A DNA stretch of 64,000 nucleotides. Source: Planctomycetota bacterium. Lineage in GTDB: Bacteria > Planctomycetota > UBA8742 > UBA2392. The position numbers were made by a program, and so were the translations under genes. The notes under the pieces were generated by a model. That model saw only the letters and a list, made by a program, of their open reading frames with translations. It was not told the origin of the DNA and searched no databases. Shown here one piece after another: positions 50,799 through 60,054 of the stretch; position 1 is the first letter of the stretch; the number at the start of each line of letters is the position of its first letter. Location: contig JAHBYA010000004.1 of assembly GCA_019636195.1 (NCBI GenBank), forward strand, positions 186,001 to 250,000. The letters run 5' to 3'.

Positions 50799-51236
50799 CT
50801 AGACGCGGCGCTTCTTCTTCGGGCGGCAGCCGTTGTGCGGGATCGGCGTGACGTCTTCAATCGACTTCACGTCAATGCCGCGCTGCTGCAGCGCGCGCAC
50901 CGCGGACTCACGGCCTGCGCCGGGGCCCTGCACGCGCACTTCCACTTCGCGCACGCCCATCTTCTTGACCTTTTCGGCCACGTTTTCACCGGCGCGCTGC
51001 GCGGCGAACGGCGTGCCCTTGCGCGAGCCCTTGAAGCCCATGCTGCCGGCGCTGTCCCATGCCAGCGTATCGCCGTTCAGGTCGGTGACCGTGACGATAG
51101 TGTTGTTGAACGTGCTCTTGACGTGCACGATCGCGCGCGGAACGCTGCGCTTGACCTTCTTGGCCTTCTTTTCCTTCGCGCCCTCTTTGCCGCCTTCCTT
51201 GGCGTCGGGCCTGGTTGCTGCTTCCGGCTTTGCCAT
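50799..51236 (-). CDS. rpsK: 30S ribosomal protein S11
   Basis: S11 (145 residues) with [42 protein letters not shown] and [14 protein letters not shown], and the basic end [11 protein letters not shown]. An N-terminal extension of about 25 Lys/Glu/Gly-rich residues precedes the core. The start at 51236 has a GGGAGA site. In many genomes rpsD follows; here rpoA follows instead. Confidence 0.96.
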   Translation of the reverse strand: MAKPEAATRPDAKEGGKEGAKEKKAKKVKRSVPRAIVHVKSTFNNTIVTVTDLNGDTLAWDSAGSMGFKGSRKGTPFAAQRAGENVAEKVKKMGVREVEVRVQGPGAGRESAVRALQQRGIDVKSIEDVTPIPHNGCRPKKKRRV

Positions 51237-51323
51237 CTTTGTCTCCCGCGGGCTCGTCCCCTTGTTACAGGTCCCCCGCAATACCCACGCCGCCCCGGCA
51301 AGGGCGGCGCGAAAATTCGTCCC

Positions 51324-51701
51324 TTACTTGGCGACCTTCTTCTTGCCCGCGATCGTCTTGCGCGGACCCTTGCGCGTGCGCGCGTTGGTGCGCGTGCGCT
51401 GCCCGCGCACCGGCAGGCCGGCACGGTGGCGCAGGCCGCGGTAGCACTTGATGTCGCGCAGGCGGTTCACGTTCTGGGTCTTCTGGCGGCGCAGGTTACC
51501 CTCCACCACGAAGTTCTTTTCGACGAACGCGGTGATGCGCGTCAGTTCTTCGTCGGTCAGCGTGTGGGCCTTGCGCGAGGGGTCCAGGTTCAGGCCTTCG
51601 CACACCTTGCGGGCGATGCTGGGGCCGACACCGTAGATGTACTCAAACGCGTAGGGAAGCTGCTTGCCCCCCGGAATATCAACACCTAGCAGACGTGGCA
51701 T
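51324..51701 (-). CDS. rpsM: 30S ribosomal protein S13
   Basis: S13 (125 residues): MPRLLGVDIPGGKQLPYAFEYIYGVG, then RLRDIKCYRGLRHRAGLPVRGQRTRTNARTRKGPRKTI. The core is standard in length and sequence. It follows rpmJ and precedes rpsK. Confidence 0.97.
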   Translation of the reverse strand: MPRLLGVDIPGGKQLPYAFEYIYGVGPSIARKVCEGLNLDPSRKAHTLTDEELTRITAFVEKNFVVEGNLRRQKTQNVNRLRDIKCYRGLRHRAGLPVRGQRTRTNARTRKGPRKTIAGKKKVAK

Positions 51702-51764
51702 GTACCTTCACTCCTGCCGGGCTCATCGCGTTTCGCTACCCCGGCTATGAACTTCAAGTTGTCG

Positions 51765-51881
51765 CTAACCCTGGCGCTGCTTGTGGCGCGGGTTCTTGTC
51801 GCAGATCACGCGCACCACACCGTTGCGGCGGATAATCTTGCAACCATCACAGATCCGTTTGACTGAGGCCTTCACCTTCAT
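51765..51881 (-). CDS. rpmJ: 50S ribosomal protein L36
   Basis: A 38-residue protein starting [19 protein letters not shown]. It is the zinc-ribbon (C+) form: Cys11, Cys14, Cys27 and His33 are present. It lies between infA and rpsM, the normal place. The stop is TAG at 51765-51767. Confidence 0.95.
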   Translation of the reverse strand: MKVKASVKRICDGCKIIRRNGVVRVICDKNPRHKQRQG

Positions 51882-51892
51882 GGCTTGGTGTC

Positions 51893-52108
51893 CTACATGC
51901 GGTAAACGATTCGACCTTTTTCAAGGTCATAAGGGCTGAGCTCAACCGTGACTTTGTCGCGAGGAAGAATCCGGATGTAGTGTTTGCGCATCTTGCCTGA
52001 GATCGTGCACAGTACCGTTTCACCGTTCTCAAGCTCTACGCGGAACATGGCGTTGGGCAGGCTTTCGACAACCGTGCCTTCCACCCGGATAGCATCATCT
52101 TTCGACAT
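51893..52108 (-). CDS. infA: Translation initiation factor IF-1
   Basis: IF-1 (71 residues), an OB-fold protein that occupies the ribosomal A site during initiation. Sequence: [61 protein letters not shown]. Standard length. It is preceded by a 175-base gap after adk where map is often found. Confidence 0.97.
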   Translation of the reverse strand: MSKDDAIRVEGTVVESLPNAMFRVELENGETVLCTISGKMRKHYIRILPRDKVTVELSPYDLEKGRIVYRM

Positions 52109-52283
52109 ATTCCTCCGACTGACGTCCCGGCGCTAACTCACCACCACTTCAAGACTTGCGCCGCATGCCAGGATTGCCGCGCATACCCCGGAAATCGGGC
52201 GCGGCATAGTAGTTCCGGTCATGTCCAAAAGCAAGCAGCGGGACGAAAATTCCTTGATTTGGCTTGACGCCCGGACTTTACCC

Positions 52284-52859
52284 CTACAACGACAGCACCC
52301 GGTCCTTCAACTGTCCGTAAATCTGGTCAATCGTGCCCGTCGCGTCGAACTCGTGCAGCACGCCCTTCTCTCGGTAAAAAGGCGTCAGCGGCCCGGTTTC
52401 AGCGTCATACACTTCCAGACGCTTCTTGACCGTTTCAGGCGTGTCATCCACGCGGCCTTCCTTCAACGCCCGGCCGGCGATGCGGTCAATCACGGTCTGG
52501 CGCGGGGCGTCAAAGTTCAACGCCGCGGTCACTTGCTCACCGCGCTGCGCCAGCGCCTTGTCCAGCGCTTCGCCCTGTTTCACGTTGCGCGGAAACCCGT
52601 CAAGAATGTAGCCCTTCTCGCAATCCGTCCGGCTGATGCGGTCGATGACCAGGCTGACCGTAAGTTCGTCGGGCACGAGTTTGCCGGCGTTCATGAACTC
52701 TTTGGCTTTGCGGCCCAACTCGGTCTCGCGCTTAAGGTGGTCGCGGAAAATGTCGCCGGTTGAGATATGGGGCAGCTTGAACTCGGCGGCCAGCTTCGCC
52801 GCCTGGGTGCCCTTGCCCACGCCGGGAGGGCCAAGAAAGACGAGGATCAGTTTGGGCAT
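52284..52859 (-). CDS. adk: Adenylate kinase
   Basis: Interconverts AMP, ADP and ATP. The 191-residue protein has the P-loop GPPGVGKGTQ (9-18), HISTGDIFRDHLKRET (AMP site) and ILDGFPRNVKQGEAL. It belongs to the short type without a zinc LID (APRQTVIDRIAGRALKEGRVDDTPETVKKRL). It follows secY after about 100 bases that include hypothetical hairpins. Confidence 0.96.
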   Translation of the reverse strand: MPKLILVFLGPPGVGKGTQAAKLAAEFKLPHISTGDIFRDHLKRETELGRKAKEFMNAGKLVPDELTVSLVIDRISRTDCEKGYILDGFPRNVKQGEALDKALAQRGEQVTAALNFDAPRQTVIDRIAGRALKEGRVDDTPETVKKRLEVYDAETGPLTPFYREKGVLHEFDATGTIDQIYGQLKDRVLSL

Positions 52860-52962
52860 GGCTGCAACGGGTAAGGGGCCAAAGGTCAGAGGTCAGGGAA
52901 GATAAAGAGGCCGGACCCGGTCAAGTTCCCTGACCCCTGATCTCCGGCCTCTGCACACGGCG

Positions 52963-54384
52963 CTAACGTTTGCGCTGGCCCACCATGCCGGTGTAGGCAT
53001 CGTAGTTGCGCTGGATCAGCGCGACTTCGACCTTCTGCACCAGGTCCAACGCGACGTGCACGACGATCAGCAGGCTGGTGCCGCCCATGATCTGGAAGAA
53101 CAGGCGGTTGCTGGTCAGTGTCGGCGAATCCCCGAACACGAAAATCATCACGTCGGGCAGCATCTGCGGGATCGCGGCAACCATGCACAGGAAGGTGGCG
53201 CCCGCCAGCGTCATGCGGCGCAGGATGTCGCTCAAATACGTCACGGTGTCTTTGCCGGGGCGCACCCCGGGTATGAAGGCGCCCCACTCTTTGAAATTCT
53301 TGGCCAGTTCAATCGGGTTGAACTGCAACTGCACCCAGAAGTACGTGAAGAAGAAGATCATCGCGCAGTATGTGATGGTCCAGACAAAGCCGTAACTGCT
53401 GAAAATGTTGTTCAAGTCGCTGACCGCCGCGCCCCAGAAGCCGGTACCGTCGATCTGGCCCTGGATGCTGCCGAACAGGATCGTCGGCAGGGTCAGCAGC
53501 GCGCTGGCAAAGATAATCGGGATCACGCCCGCCTGGTCCACGCGCAGCGGGAACGTCTGGCGCTGGCCGCCCACCACCTTGGCGCCGCGCACATGCTTGG
53601 CGTGCTGGATCACAATCTCGCGCCGGCCCAGCGTGATCACCACAATGCCGTAGGTGATTGCCACCAGCATGATGATCAGCGTCATCAGGCTGATGAATGC
53701 GTCAAGGCTGACGGCGGGGTCGGTCTTGCTGTCCAGCATCGGTTGCATGAAGCCCAGGATGCTGTTGGGCAGGGCGGCAATGATACCCGCCATGATCAGC
53801 AACGATACCCCGTTGCCGATGCCGTGCTCGGTAATCTGGTCGCCCAGCCAGATCAGGAAGTACGCGCCGGCGGTCATGGTCAGCATGGCCAGCGCGGTAA
53901 AGGCGGTGATGTTCCAGGCCACGGTGGAAGCAAGGTTGGCCTGGCTGGTGAGCAACTGGATGGTGAAGAACGATTGCACCAGGCAGATCGGCATGGTGGC
54001 CAGGCGCGCGTACATGCGTATGCGTCGCTGGCCGCTTTGCCCCTCTTTCTGGATTTCTTCCAGCTTGGGCACGACCTTGGTCAACAGCTGGAAAATGATC
54101 TCGGCGCTGATGTAGGGCATGATGCCGAGGCTGAAGATCGTGAAGTCGGTAAGCCCGCCCGCCGAGAGCGCGTTGTAAATGCCAAGAAAGCCGAAGACCC
54201 AGCTGTCGCTGACCTGGTCCTCAAACTGCTTGGCAAACGCGAGGTTGTCGATGCCCGGCACCGGGATCGTGCTGCCCAGCCGGTAAACGGCCAGGATCAT
54301 CAGTGTGAACAAGGCCTTCTTGCGAAGCTCCGGCACCTTGAAAAGGTTCGTGAAAAGCTCGGCTGGCCCTGACGCTTGCGCCAT
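52963..54384 (-). CDS. secY: Protein translocase subunit SecY
   Basis: The channel of the Sec translocon (473 residues, ten membrane segments). Motifs: VYRLGSTIPVPGID, GIMPYISAEIIFQLL, QSGQRRIRMYAR, EHGIGNGVSLLIMAGI, VIPIIFASALLTLP and AYTGMVGQRKR-like C-terminus. It follows rplO after 58 bases. Confidence 0.97.
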   Translation of the reverse strand: MAQASGPAELFTNLFKVPELRKKALFTLMILAVYRLGSTIPVPGIDNLAFAKQFEDQVSDSWVFGFLGIYNALSAGGLTDFTIFSLGIMPYISAEIIFQLLTKVVPKLEEIQKEGQSGQRRIRMYARLATMPICLVQSFFTIQLLTSQANLASTVAWNITAFTALAMLTMTAGAYFLIWLGDQITEHGIGNGVSLLIMAGIIAALPNSILGFMQPMLDSKTDPAVSLDAFISLMTLIIMLVAITYGIVVITLGRREIVIQHAKHVRGAKVVGGQRQTFPLRVDQAGVIPIIFASALLTLPTILFGSIQGQIDGTGFWGAAVSDLNNIFSSYGFVWTITYCAMIFFFTYFWVQLQFNPIELAKNFKEWGAFIPGVRPGKDTVTYLSDILRRMTLAGATFLCMVAAIPQMLPDVMIFVFGDSPTLTSNRLFFQIMGGTSLLIVVHVALDLVQKVEVALIQRNYDAYTGMVGQRKR

Positions 54385-54442
54385 TACTGCCTCTTGTGAC
54401 CGGCGACCAAGCGCCGGAGGATGCTAAAAACCAGATAAAACG

Positions 54443-54916
54443 CTAGGCCTTGGCTTTCGCCTTGTCGGGCGAAATGACTTCACACTTGCCGCCCTTGGCC
54501 TCAATTTTCTCGCGGGCCGATTTGCTGAAGCGGTGGGCGCGGACCGTGAGCTTCTTTTCAAGGTCGCCTTCGCCCAGCACCTTCACGCCGTCAGCGAGCT
54601 TGTTGATCAAGCCGGCCTTGAGGAATTCCTCGGGCCCTACGCTGGCGCCGTTTTCAAAGTCATTCAGCGAACGCACGTTCAGCACCACAATTTCCTTGGC
54701 AAACAGCGCGTTGTTGAAGCCGACCTTGGGCAGGCGGCGCACCAGCGGCATCTGGCCGCCTTCAAAGTACCACTTGTGGGCAAAGCCCGTGCGCGCACTT
54801 GCGCCTTTACCGCCGCGGCCGGCTGTGCGGCCCTTGCCGCTGCCGGGGCCCCGGCCCTTGCGCACCATGGGCTTCTTGCGGGTGCGGGGCTTGCCCTTGA
54901 GTTCATTCAGGTCCAT
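54443..54916 (-). CDS. rplO: 50S ribosomal protein L15
   Basis: L15 (157 residues): MDLNELKGKPRTRKKPMVRKGRGPGSGKGRTAGRGGKG, with the family Gly-rich N-terminus and PLVRRLPKVGF. The C-terminus is slightly longer than usual. It directly follows rpsE; rpmD (L30) is absent from the 93-base gap between. Confidence 0.95.
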   Translation of the reverse strand: MDLNELKGKPRTRKKPMVRKGRGPGSGKGRTAGRGGKGASARTGFAHKWYFEGGQMPLVRRLPKVGFNNALFAKEIVVLNVRSLNDFENGASVGPEEFLKAGLINKLADGVKVLGEGDLEKKLTVRAHRFSKSAREKIEAKGGKCEVISPDKAKAKA

Positions 54917-55009
54917 CGTTTCGCTCCGCGGGCCTTGCCCGGTCACTCGGCATTCGCCAGTTGTCCTGTCCCGCCGGAAACATCCAAACGGGGTCGTGGT
55001 TCCGTCCTT

Positions 55010-55687
55010 CTAGCTTTCGCTGGCCTGCTCGCCTTCGCCGCCGCCGGACTCGCCGCCTTCTTCACGGTCACGGCCCCTGCGGCCGCGGCCGCCGCGGCCC
55101 TTGTCGCCGCCCTTCATCTTGCGCGTGTCCTTGCGGCGCGGCTTGTCGCCTTCGTCGAGGCCCACCGGCTCAAGCTTGGGGCCTTCGCGGTCGGGGTGCA
55201 CGGGCAGGCCGCGCAACTCAAAGACCTGCTTCTTGCTCAGCAACTGGTCCAGCCCGTTGAAGCACGCCTTGACCACGTTCAGCGGGTTGCGGCTGCCGTA
55301 CACCTTGGTCAGCACGTTGCGGATGCCCAGTTCTTCGACCACGGCGCGCACGCTGGCGCCGGCCTTGATGCCGGTGCCGGGCGCCGCCGGCTTCAGCAGC
55401 ACGCGGGCGCTGCGGTAGTGGCCCCACACCGCGTGCGGAATGGTATCGCCGCGCAGCGGGTAGCGCGTCATGTTCTTGCGTGCGTCGCGCACGGCCTTTT
55501 CGATGCTGACCGGCACTTCACGCGCCTTGCCCTGGCCCCAGCCCACCGCGCCCTTGCGGTCGCCCACGACCACAAGCGCGGCAAAGCTGAAACGCCGGCC
55601 GCCCTTGACGACCGCCGCCGTGCGGTTGACCCGCACCACTTTCTCTTCACCCAGTTCAAGGTCCCGTGCCGAAATGCGCTGTCCCAT
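55010..55687 (-). CDS. rpsE: 30S ribosomal protein S5
   Basis: S5 (225 residues): [52 protein letters not shown] and [35 protein letters not shown]-terminal tail of about 50 residues rich in Gly, Arg and Glu ([17 protein letters not shown]) exceeds the normal length. Confidence 0.96.
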   Translation of the reverse strand: MGQRISARDLELGEEKVVRVNRTAAVVKGGRRFSFAALVVVGDRKGAVGWGQGKAREVPVSIEKAVRDARKNMTRYPLRGDTIPHAVWGHYRSARVLLKPAAPGTGIKAGASVRAVVEELGIRNVLTKVYGSRNPLNVVKACFNGLDQLLSKKQVFELRGLPVHPDREGPKLEPVGLDEGDKPRRKDTRKMKGGDKGRGGRGRRGRDREEGGESGGGEGEQASES

Positions 55688-55729
55688 GTGTGTCCTTGCT
55701 TTCTGAAAGGGCTGTGTCGCCCCGCTTGT

Positions 55730-56092
55730 TTAGAATTCCAGCCCCGCCTGCCGCGCCGCTTCTGCCAAAGCCTTGATGCGCCCGTGATACCGGAAGGGCC
55801 CGCGGTCAAAGGCCACCTGCTTCACACCCTTGGCAATTGCGAGCTCGGCGATCTTCTTGCCCACAGCCTTGGCGCCGTCAATGTTGCCGCCGTTGCCAAG
55901 CTCGGCCTTCTTGCCGACCGTGGTGGCGTAGGCCAGCGTCTGGTGCTTGTGGTCGTCGATGATCTGCGCCGTGATGTGGCGGTCGCTGCGGTGCACCGAA
56001 AGGCGCGGGCGCGTGCCCGACGCACGAATGCGGTTGCGCGAACGGAACGCGCGGCGTGTTTTGCGTGCCTTGACTACCTTGTGTTGCTTCAT
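55730..56092 (-). CDS. rplR: 50S ribosomal protein L18
   Basis: L18 (120 residues): [24 protein letters not shown], then [53 protein letters not shown]. It binds 5S rRNA. Start [16 protein letters not shown] at 56092. Normal length and position. Confidence 0.96.
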   Translation of the reverse strand: MKQHKVVKARKTRRAFRSRNRIRASGTRPRLSVHRSDRHITAQIIDDHKHQTLAYATTVGKKAELGNGGNIDGAKAVGKKIAELAIAKGVKQVAFDRGPFRYHGRIKALAEAARQAGLEF

Positions 56093-56163
56093 GGCTCTCT
56101 CTGGGTTGCTCTGGCTTGTGCCTACGCTGGTTTCCCGCCCCATCGCCTACGCGACGGGCACTG

Positions 56164-56709
56164 TTACTTGCCGCCGACGAACGACTTGCCCGCCTTGCGG
56201 ATAATGCGTTCGCCGTCGTAGCGCACGCCCTTGCCCTTGTACGGCTCCGGCTTGCGGGCCGCGCGCACGCGCGCCGCGAACTCGCCGACTGCCTGCTTGT
56301 CAATGCCCGTGATCTCAAGGCGCTGCGGGTTGGGAATCACGCAGTTGATCCCTTCCGGCAGGTCAAAGTCCACCGTATGGCAGTAGCCCAGCTGCAGCAC
56401 CAGCTTGCGGCCCTGCATCTTGCCCTGCCAACCCACGCCGATGATGTCGAGGTTCTTCTGGAAGCCCTTGGTCACGCCCTGGATCATGTTGGATGCCAGC
56501 GCGCGCACGGTGCCGTGCATGGCCCGCGCAAACTTGCTGTCGTTGTTGCGCGAAACATGAATCTGGTCGTCCTTGACCTCAACCTTGACCTCGGGGCGCA
56601 GGGTGATCGAAAGCTTGCCCTTGCCGCCTTCAATGGTCAGGGCGTTGCCGGCCACGGACGCCTTGACGCCCTTGGGCAGTTGCACCGGTTGTTTGCCTAC
56701 TCGTGACAT
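56164..56709 (-). CDS. rplF: 50S ribosomal protein L6
   Basis: L6 (181 residues): MSRVGKQPVQLPKGVKASVAGNALTIEGGKG, the conserved N-terminus, and GVTKGFQKNLDIIGVGWQGKMQG. RKPEPYKGKGVRYDGERIIRKAGKSF is the typical end. Start at 56709. Confidence 0.96.
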   Translation of the reverse strand: MSRVGKQPVQLPKGVKASVAGNALTIEGGKGKLSITLRPEVKVEVKDDQIHVSRNNDSKFARAMHGTVRALASNMIQGVTKGFQKNLDIIGVGWQGKMQGRKLVLQLGYCHTVDFDLPEGINCVIPNPQRLEITGIDKQAVGEFAARVRAARKPEPYKGKGVRYDGERIIRKAGKSFVGGK

Positions 56710-56759
56710 GGCTTGTTCCTCAAGGCCCGGATTCCCCGGGCTTCTGTTCACTTAACCGA

Positions 56760-57158
56760 CTACCCGACCTTGCACAGCACTTCGCCGCCGACCTTCTGCT
56801 TGCGGCACTCGCGATCGCTCAGCACACCGCGGCTGGTGGACAGAATGCAGATGCCCATGCCGCCGCGCACGCGCGGGATCTCGGTGGCGCTGGTGTAAAC
56901 GCGGCGCCCCGGGCGGCTGATGCGGTCAATACGGTGAATGACCGTTTCGCCGTCGGGTCCGTAGCGCAACATCAGGTGCAGCAGCCGCGCGGGCCCTTCG
57001 CCCTCGGTGCGCACTTCGTTGACGTAGCCTTCACGGCGCAGCACGTTGGCCACTTCGTGCTTGAGTTTCGAGTACGGAATGCTGACGGCGGCCGCGTTGT
57101 TGCGGTTGGCGTTGCGGATGCGTGTCAGCATGTCCGAAATTGGGTCGTTCATCGACAT
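56760..57158 (-). CDS. rpsH: 30S ribosomal protein S8
   Basis: S8 (132 residues): NDPISDMLTRIRNANRN, YSKLKHEVANVLRREGYV and the C-terminal ILSTSRGVLSDRECRKQKVGGEVLC. Start at 57158 with GGAAG eight bases upstream; the second Met two codons on is also possible. Confidence 0.95.
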   Translation of the reverse strand: MSMNDPISDMLTRIRNANRNNAAAVSIPYSKLKHEVANVLRREGYVNEVRTEGEGPARLLHLMLRYGPDGETVIHRIDRISRPGRRVYTSATEIPRVRGGMGICILSTSRGVLSDRECRKQKVGGEVLCKVG

Positions 57159-57197
57159 GTTTCAATCTTCCTTTTTAAGGGCGCCGACTGCGCTCCC

Positions 57198-57383
57198 TTA
57201 CCAGCTCGCCTTCTTCATGCCGGGGATTTCTCCCTTGCTTGCCAGGTCACGCAGGCAGCAGCGGCAAAGCTGCAGCTTGCGATAGACCGCGCGCGGACGA
57301 CCGCACAACTGACAGCGGTTGCGGTGCCGCGTGCTGAATTTCGGCGGACGCTTGGACTTCTCTACCAGGCAGGTTCTTGACAC
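57198..57383 (-). CDS. rpsN: 30S ribosomal protein S14, zinc-binding type
   Basis: S14 type Z (61 residues): [41 protein letters not shown]. Two CxxC pairs hold zinc. Standard length and position between rplE and rpsH. Confidence 0.96.
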   Translation of the reverse strand: MSRTCLVEKSKRPPKFSTRHRNRCQLCGRPRAVYRKLQLCRCCLRDLASKGEIPGMKKASW

Positions 57384-57393
57384 TTGGGTTCTC

Positions 57394-57975
57394 CTACTCG
57401 CTCTTGTCCTTCTTGCCGGGCAGCTTCTTCAGCGGCATGCCCAGGCCCATCAGCAGCGCGCGGCTCTTGTCGTCGTCGCCGCCGCTGATCGTGAACGCGA
57501 TGTCCATGCCCTGCACCTCCTTGATCTTGTCAAGGTCGATGTCGGGGAAGATCGACTGCTCCTGCAATCCCATGTTGTAGTTGCCGCGACGGTCAAAGCC
57601 CTTCGGGTTCAGGCCCTGGAAGTCACGGATGCGCGGCACCGCGATGCTGATCAGCTTTTCCATGAACAGCCACATGCGGTCACCGCGCAGCGTCACCTTG
57701 GCGCCCACGGTGTCGCCTTCGCGCAGCTTGAACGTCGCCGCGGCGACCTTGGCGCGACAAAGCAGCGCCTTCTGGCCCGCGATCTCCGAAAGCTCGGCGG
57801 TCAGCGCCTGGGCCTTGCCCTTGTCCTTGGCGGCTTTGCCGAAACCCATGTTCAGTGTGATCTTCTTCAGGCGCGGCACCGCCATCGGGTTGTCAATCCC
57901 GAACTGCTGGCGCAGTGCGGGCGCAACCTCGTCGCGGTACTTCTTTTTCAGCCTGGGTTCTGTCTTCGTCGTCAT
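57394..57975 (-). CDS. rplE: 50S ribosomal protein L5
   Basis: L5 (193 residues): [76 protein letters not shown] and [18 protein letters not shown]. It binds 5S rRNA. Start [14 protein letters not shown] at 57975. Confidence 0.96.
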   Translation of the reverse strand: MTTKTEPRLKKKYRDEVAPALRQQFGIDNPMAVPRLKKITLNMGFGKAAKDKGKAQALTAELSEIAGQKALLCRAKVAAATFKLREGDTVGAKVTLRGDRMWLFMEKLISIAVPRIRDFQGLNPKGFDRRGNYNMGLQEQSIFPDIDLDKIKEVQGMDIAFTISGGDDDKSRALLMGLGMPLKKLPGKKDKSE

Positions 57976-58023
57976 GTTTCTGCTTCCTGCCTTCTGCTCC
58001 ATCGCCTGTGCGATGCGCCTTGA

Positions 58024-58359
58024 TTACTCATCAATCTGGGTCTTGGTGCTCTTGAAGTAGCGGACCTTTTTGCCGCCCTGCTTCTTGTAGTGCACGCGCT
58101 CGGGCTTGCCGGCCTTTTCATTCCAGAGCATCACGTTCGCGGCTGGAATGAAGGCTTCGCGCTGCTTGCGGCCGCCCTGCGGGTTCTGTTCTGATTTGCG
58201 CAGGTGCTTCCACACCATGTTCTTGCCTTCCACGATCACGCGGCGGCTGTCACGGTCAACGCGCAGGATGCGCCCGCTGGGCTTGGCCTTTTCGTCCTCG
58301 GTCTGCGGACGATCCTGGCCCTTGATGATCTGGACTACATCTCCGACTTTCAGGTGCAT
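58024..58359 (-). CDS. rplX: 50S ribosomal protein L24
   Basis: L24 (111 residues): MHLKVGDVVQIIKGQD with a KOW motif, SGRILRVDRDSRRVIVEGKNMVWKHLR, and a basic C-terminus. Between rplN and rplE as usual. Confidence 0.95.
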   Translation of the reverse strand: MHLKVGDVVQIIKGQDRPQTEDEKAKPSGRILRVDRDSRRVIVEGKNMVWKHLRKSEQNPQGGRKQREAFIPAANVMLWNEKAGKPERVHYKKQGGKKVRYFKSTKTQIDE

Positions 58360-58443
58360 GGCTTTCCTGCCTTTGGCGCTTTTCTGTTACCGATCCCCGT
58401 CGCTTGTGCTCCGGGCTCCTGTTTCCTGTCCTGCTGCCCGGCC

Positions 58444-58836
58444 CTAGATCACCTCGTTGGCCAGGCTGACGATCTTCATGAACTTCTTGGCACGCAGCTC
58501 GCGGGCGACCGCGCCGAAAATGCGCGTGCCGACCGGGTTGCCGTCCTTGTCCACGATCACGGCTGCGTTGCGGTCAAAGCGCACGTAGCTGCCGTCTTCG
58601 CGGCGCACCGCCCGGCGCGTGCGCACGATCACGCAACGCACCACGCGCTTCTTCTTGTCTTTCTTGGTGGTCTTCTTGAACAGCTCGCAGGTCGGCGTGG
58701 CGGTCTTGATTACGGCCACGACAACATCGCCCAGGCTGGCGTAGCGCTGCCCGCTGTTGCCCAACACCTTGATGCACTCGACGGTGCGGGCGCCGGTGTT
58801 GTCGGCGATATCCATGACTGTCTGTTCCTGGATCAT
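58444..58836 (-). CDS. rplN: 50S ribosomal protein L14
   Basis: L14 (130 residues): [68 protein letters not shown]. An additional basic stretch [16 protein letters not shown] is slightly longer than typical. Confidence 0.96.
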   Translation of the reverse strand: MIQEQTVMDIADNTGARTVECIKVLGNSGQRYASLGDVVVAVIKTATPTCELFKKTTKKDKKKRVVRCVIVRTRRAVRREDGSYVRFDRNAAVIVDKDGNPVGTRIFGAVARELRAKKFMKIVSLANEVI

Positions 58837-58896
58837 GACTTCTTTCCTTCGTTAGGTCCCGCCGCCTTGGCGCGGGCGCCCCTTCCTGTGCTTTCG

Positions 58897-59196
58897 CTAC
58901 TCGCCGGCCTGCACGCCCGTGGCCTGGCGCACCACGCGCACCAGCCGCCAGGTCTTGGTCTTGCTGATCGGGCGGGTGGCCTGGATTTCGACCAGGTCGC
59001 CTACCTTGGCTTCATTGTTTTCGTCGTGCGCGTGCAGCTTGGTCTTGCGCTTGACGATCTTGTGAACGCGCGGGTGCATCACTTGCCGCTCCCAGAGCAC
59101 AGTAATGGTCTTGTGCATCTTGCTGCTGACCACGACGCCCTGAAGCTTGCGGCGGTTGCCGCGCTGCGTTTTCTCGGTTGTGGCTGCCTGTGTCAT
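58897..59196 (-). CDS. rpsQ: 30S ribosomal protein S17
   Basis: S17 (99 residues): [45 protein letters not shown], then [25 protein letters not shown]. Short N- and C-terminal extensions flank the OB fold. Confidence 0.95.
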   Translation of the reverse strand: MTQAATTEKTQRGNRRKLQGVVVSSKMHKTITVLWERQVMHPRVHKIVKRKTKLHAHDENNEAKVGDLVEIQATRPISKTKTWRLVRVVRQATGVQAGE

Positions 59197-59220
59197 CTTC
59201 GTCTCCGGCGCTTTCCAGCG

Positions 59221-59574
59221 TTACTTGCCTTCCAGCGCGTTCAGTTCGCGGATTGTGCGCTTGACCTGTTCAAGCTTGCTGACCAGCTTGCGGCGCGCGT
59301 TCTTCTGTTCCGGCGTGCCCTTGTGCGGCGCGCCCAGGCCCTTGATCGCGGCCTCGAGGCGCTTTTCCTCGGTGCGGGCGCCGTCCAGCGCCTTGCGGCC
59401 CTGCAGCACGGTGCGGATGCGCGCCATTTCGCGACGGCGCTTGAGCATCTGTGCGCCACGCGCGGGCGTCATCGCTTCGGTCGTGAATTTGGCCTTGAAC
59501 TGCTCGTCGGAAAGCTCGTTCAGCTTCGCGACCAGTTCTTTTTCAGGCTTGCCCTTGATTGCATCAAAGCTCAT
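59221..59574 (-). CDS. rpmC: 50S ribosomal protein L29, extended
   Basis: Position between rplP and rpsQ and the pattern LVAKLNELSDEQFKAKF...LKRRREMARIRTVL identify L29. At 117 residues it is nearly twice the usual 60-70: after the R-x-IARIxTVL core comes a second helical segment (ALDGARTEEKRLEAAIKGLG and KLVSKLEQVKRTIREL). The extension looks like a second coiled-coil hairpin, perhaps an internal duplication. The sequence is divergent, so the call rests partly on synteny. Confidence 0.82.
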   Translation of the reverse strand: MSFDAIKGKPEKELVAKLNELSDEQFKAKFTTEAMTPARGAQMLKRRREMARIRTVLQGRKALDGARTEEKRLEAAIKGLGAPHKGTPEQKNARRKLVSKLEQVKRTIRELNALEGK

Positions 59575-59631
59575 GTCTCTGCTCCGGCCCTGCGTCTTTG
59601 TCCTGCGTTACAAACCGCTTGCCCCGCCTGC

Positions 59632-60054
59632 TTAGCCCACCTTGTGCTGTCTCTCGACCATGCGGCAACGCACCGGCATCTTGTTGGCAGCCTTGGCCAG
59701 CGCCTCGCGGGCCATGTCCAGGTTCGTGCCGCCCACCTCAAACAGCACCGTGCCGGGCTTGACGACCGCGCACCAGAACTCCGGCTCGCCTTTGCCGCTG
59801 CCCTGCCGCGTTTCAAGCGGCTTGGCCGACACCGGCTTGTGCGGGAATATCCGAATCCAGTACTTGCCCGCCTTGCCCACCGCGCGCGAAATCGCGATAC
59901 GCGCGGCTTCAATCTGGCGGCCGGTGATCCAGCCGGGCTCAAGCGTCTGCAGGCCCGCATCGCCGAACGCGACAAAGTTGCCGCGGCTGGCGTTGCCCTT
60001 GACGACACCGCGCATCTGCTTGCGGTACTTAGTTCTTTTCGGCAGCAAGGCCAT
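59632..60054 (-). CDS. rplP: 50S ribosomal protein L16
   Basis: L16 (140 residues): MALLPKRTKYRKQMRG, FGDAGLQTLEPGWITGRQIEAARIAI, WIRIFPHKPVSAKPLETRQGSGKGEPEFWCAVVKPG and FEVGG. It is conserved throughout and overlaps rpsC slightly (26 bases). Confidence 0.97.
   Translation of the reverse strand: MALLPKRTKYRKQMRGVVKGNASRGNFVAFGDAGLQTLEPGWITGRQIEAARIAISRAVGKAGKYWIRIFPHKPVSAKPLETRQGSGKGEPEFWCAVVKPGTVLFEVGGTNLDMAREALAKAANKMPVRCRMVERQHKVG

Noticed and set aside
49422..51689. 755-codon plus-strand frame across rplQ-rpoA-rpsK-rpsM
   Set aside because: Antisense to four universally conserved genes; an artefact of high GC.
52260..52283. Short hairpins around adk as regulators
   Set aside because: Only weak, GC-driven pairings without T-tract or conserved motif.
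54917..55009. Possible rpmD (L30) gene
   Set aside because: The gap between rpsE and rplO is 93 bases, too short for L30, and no frame matches.
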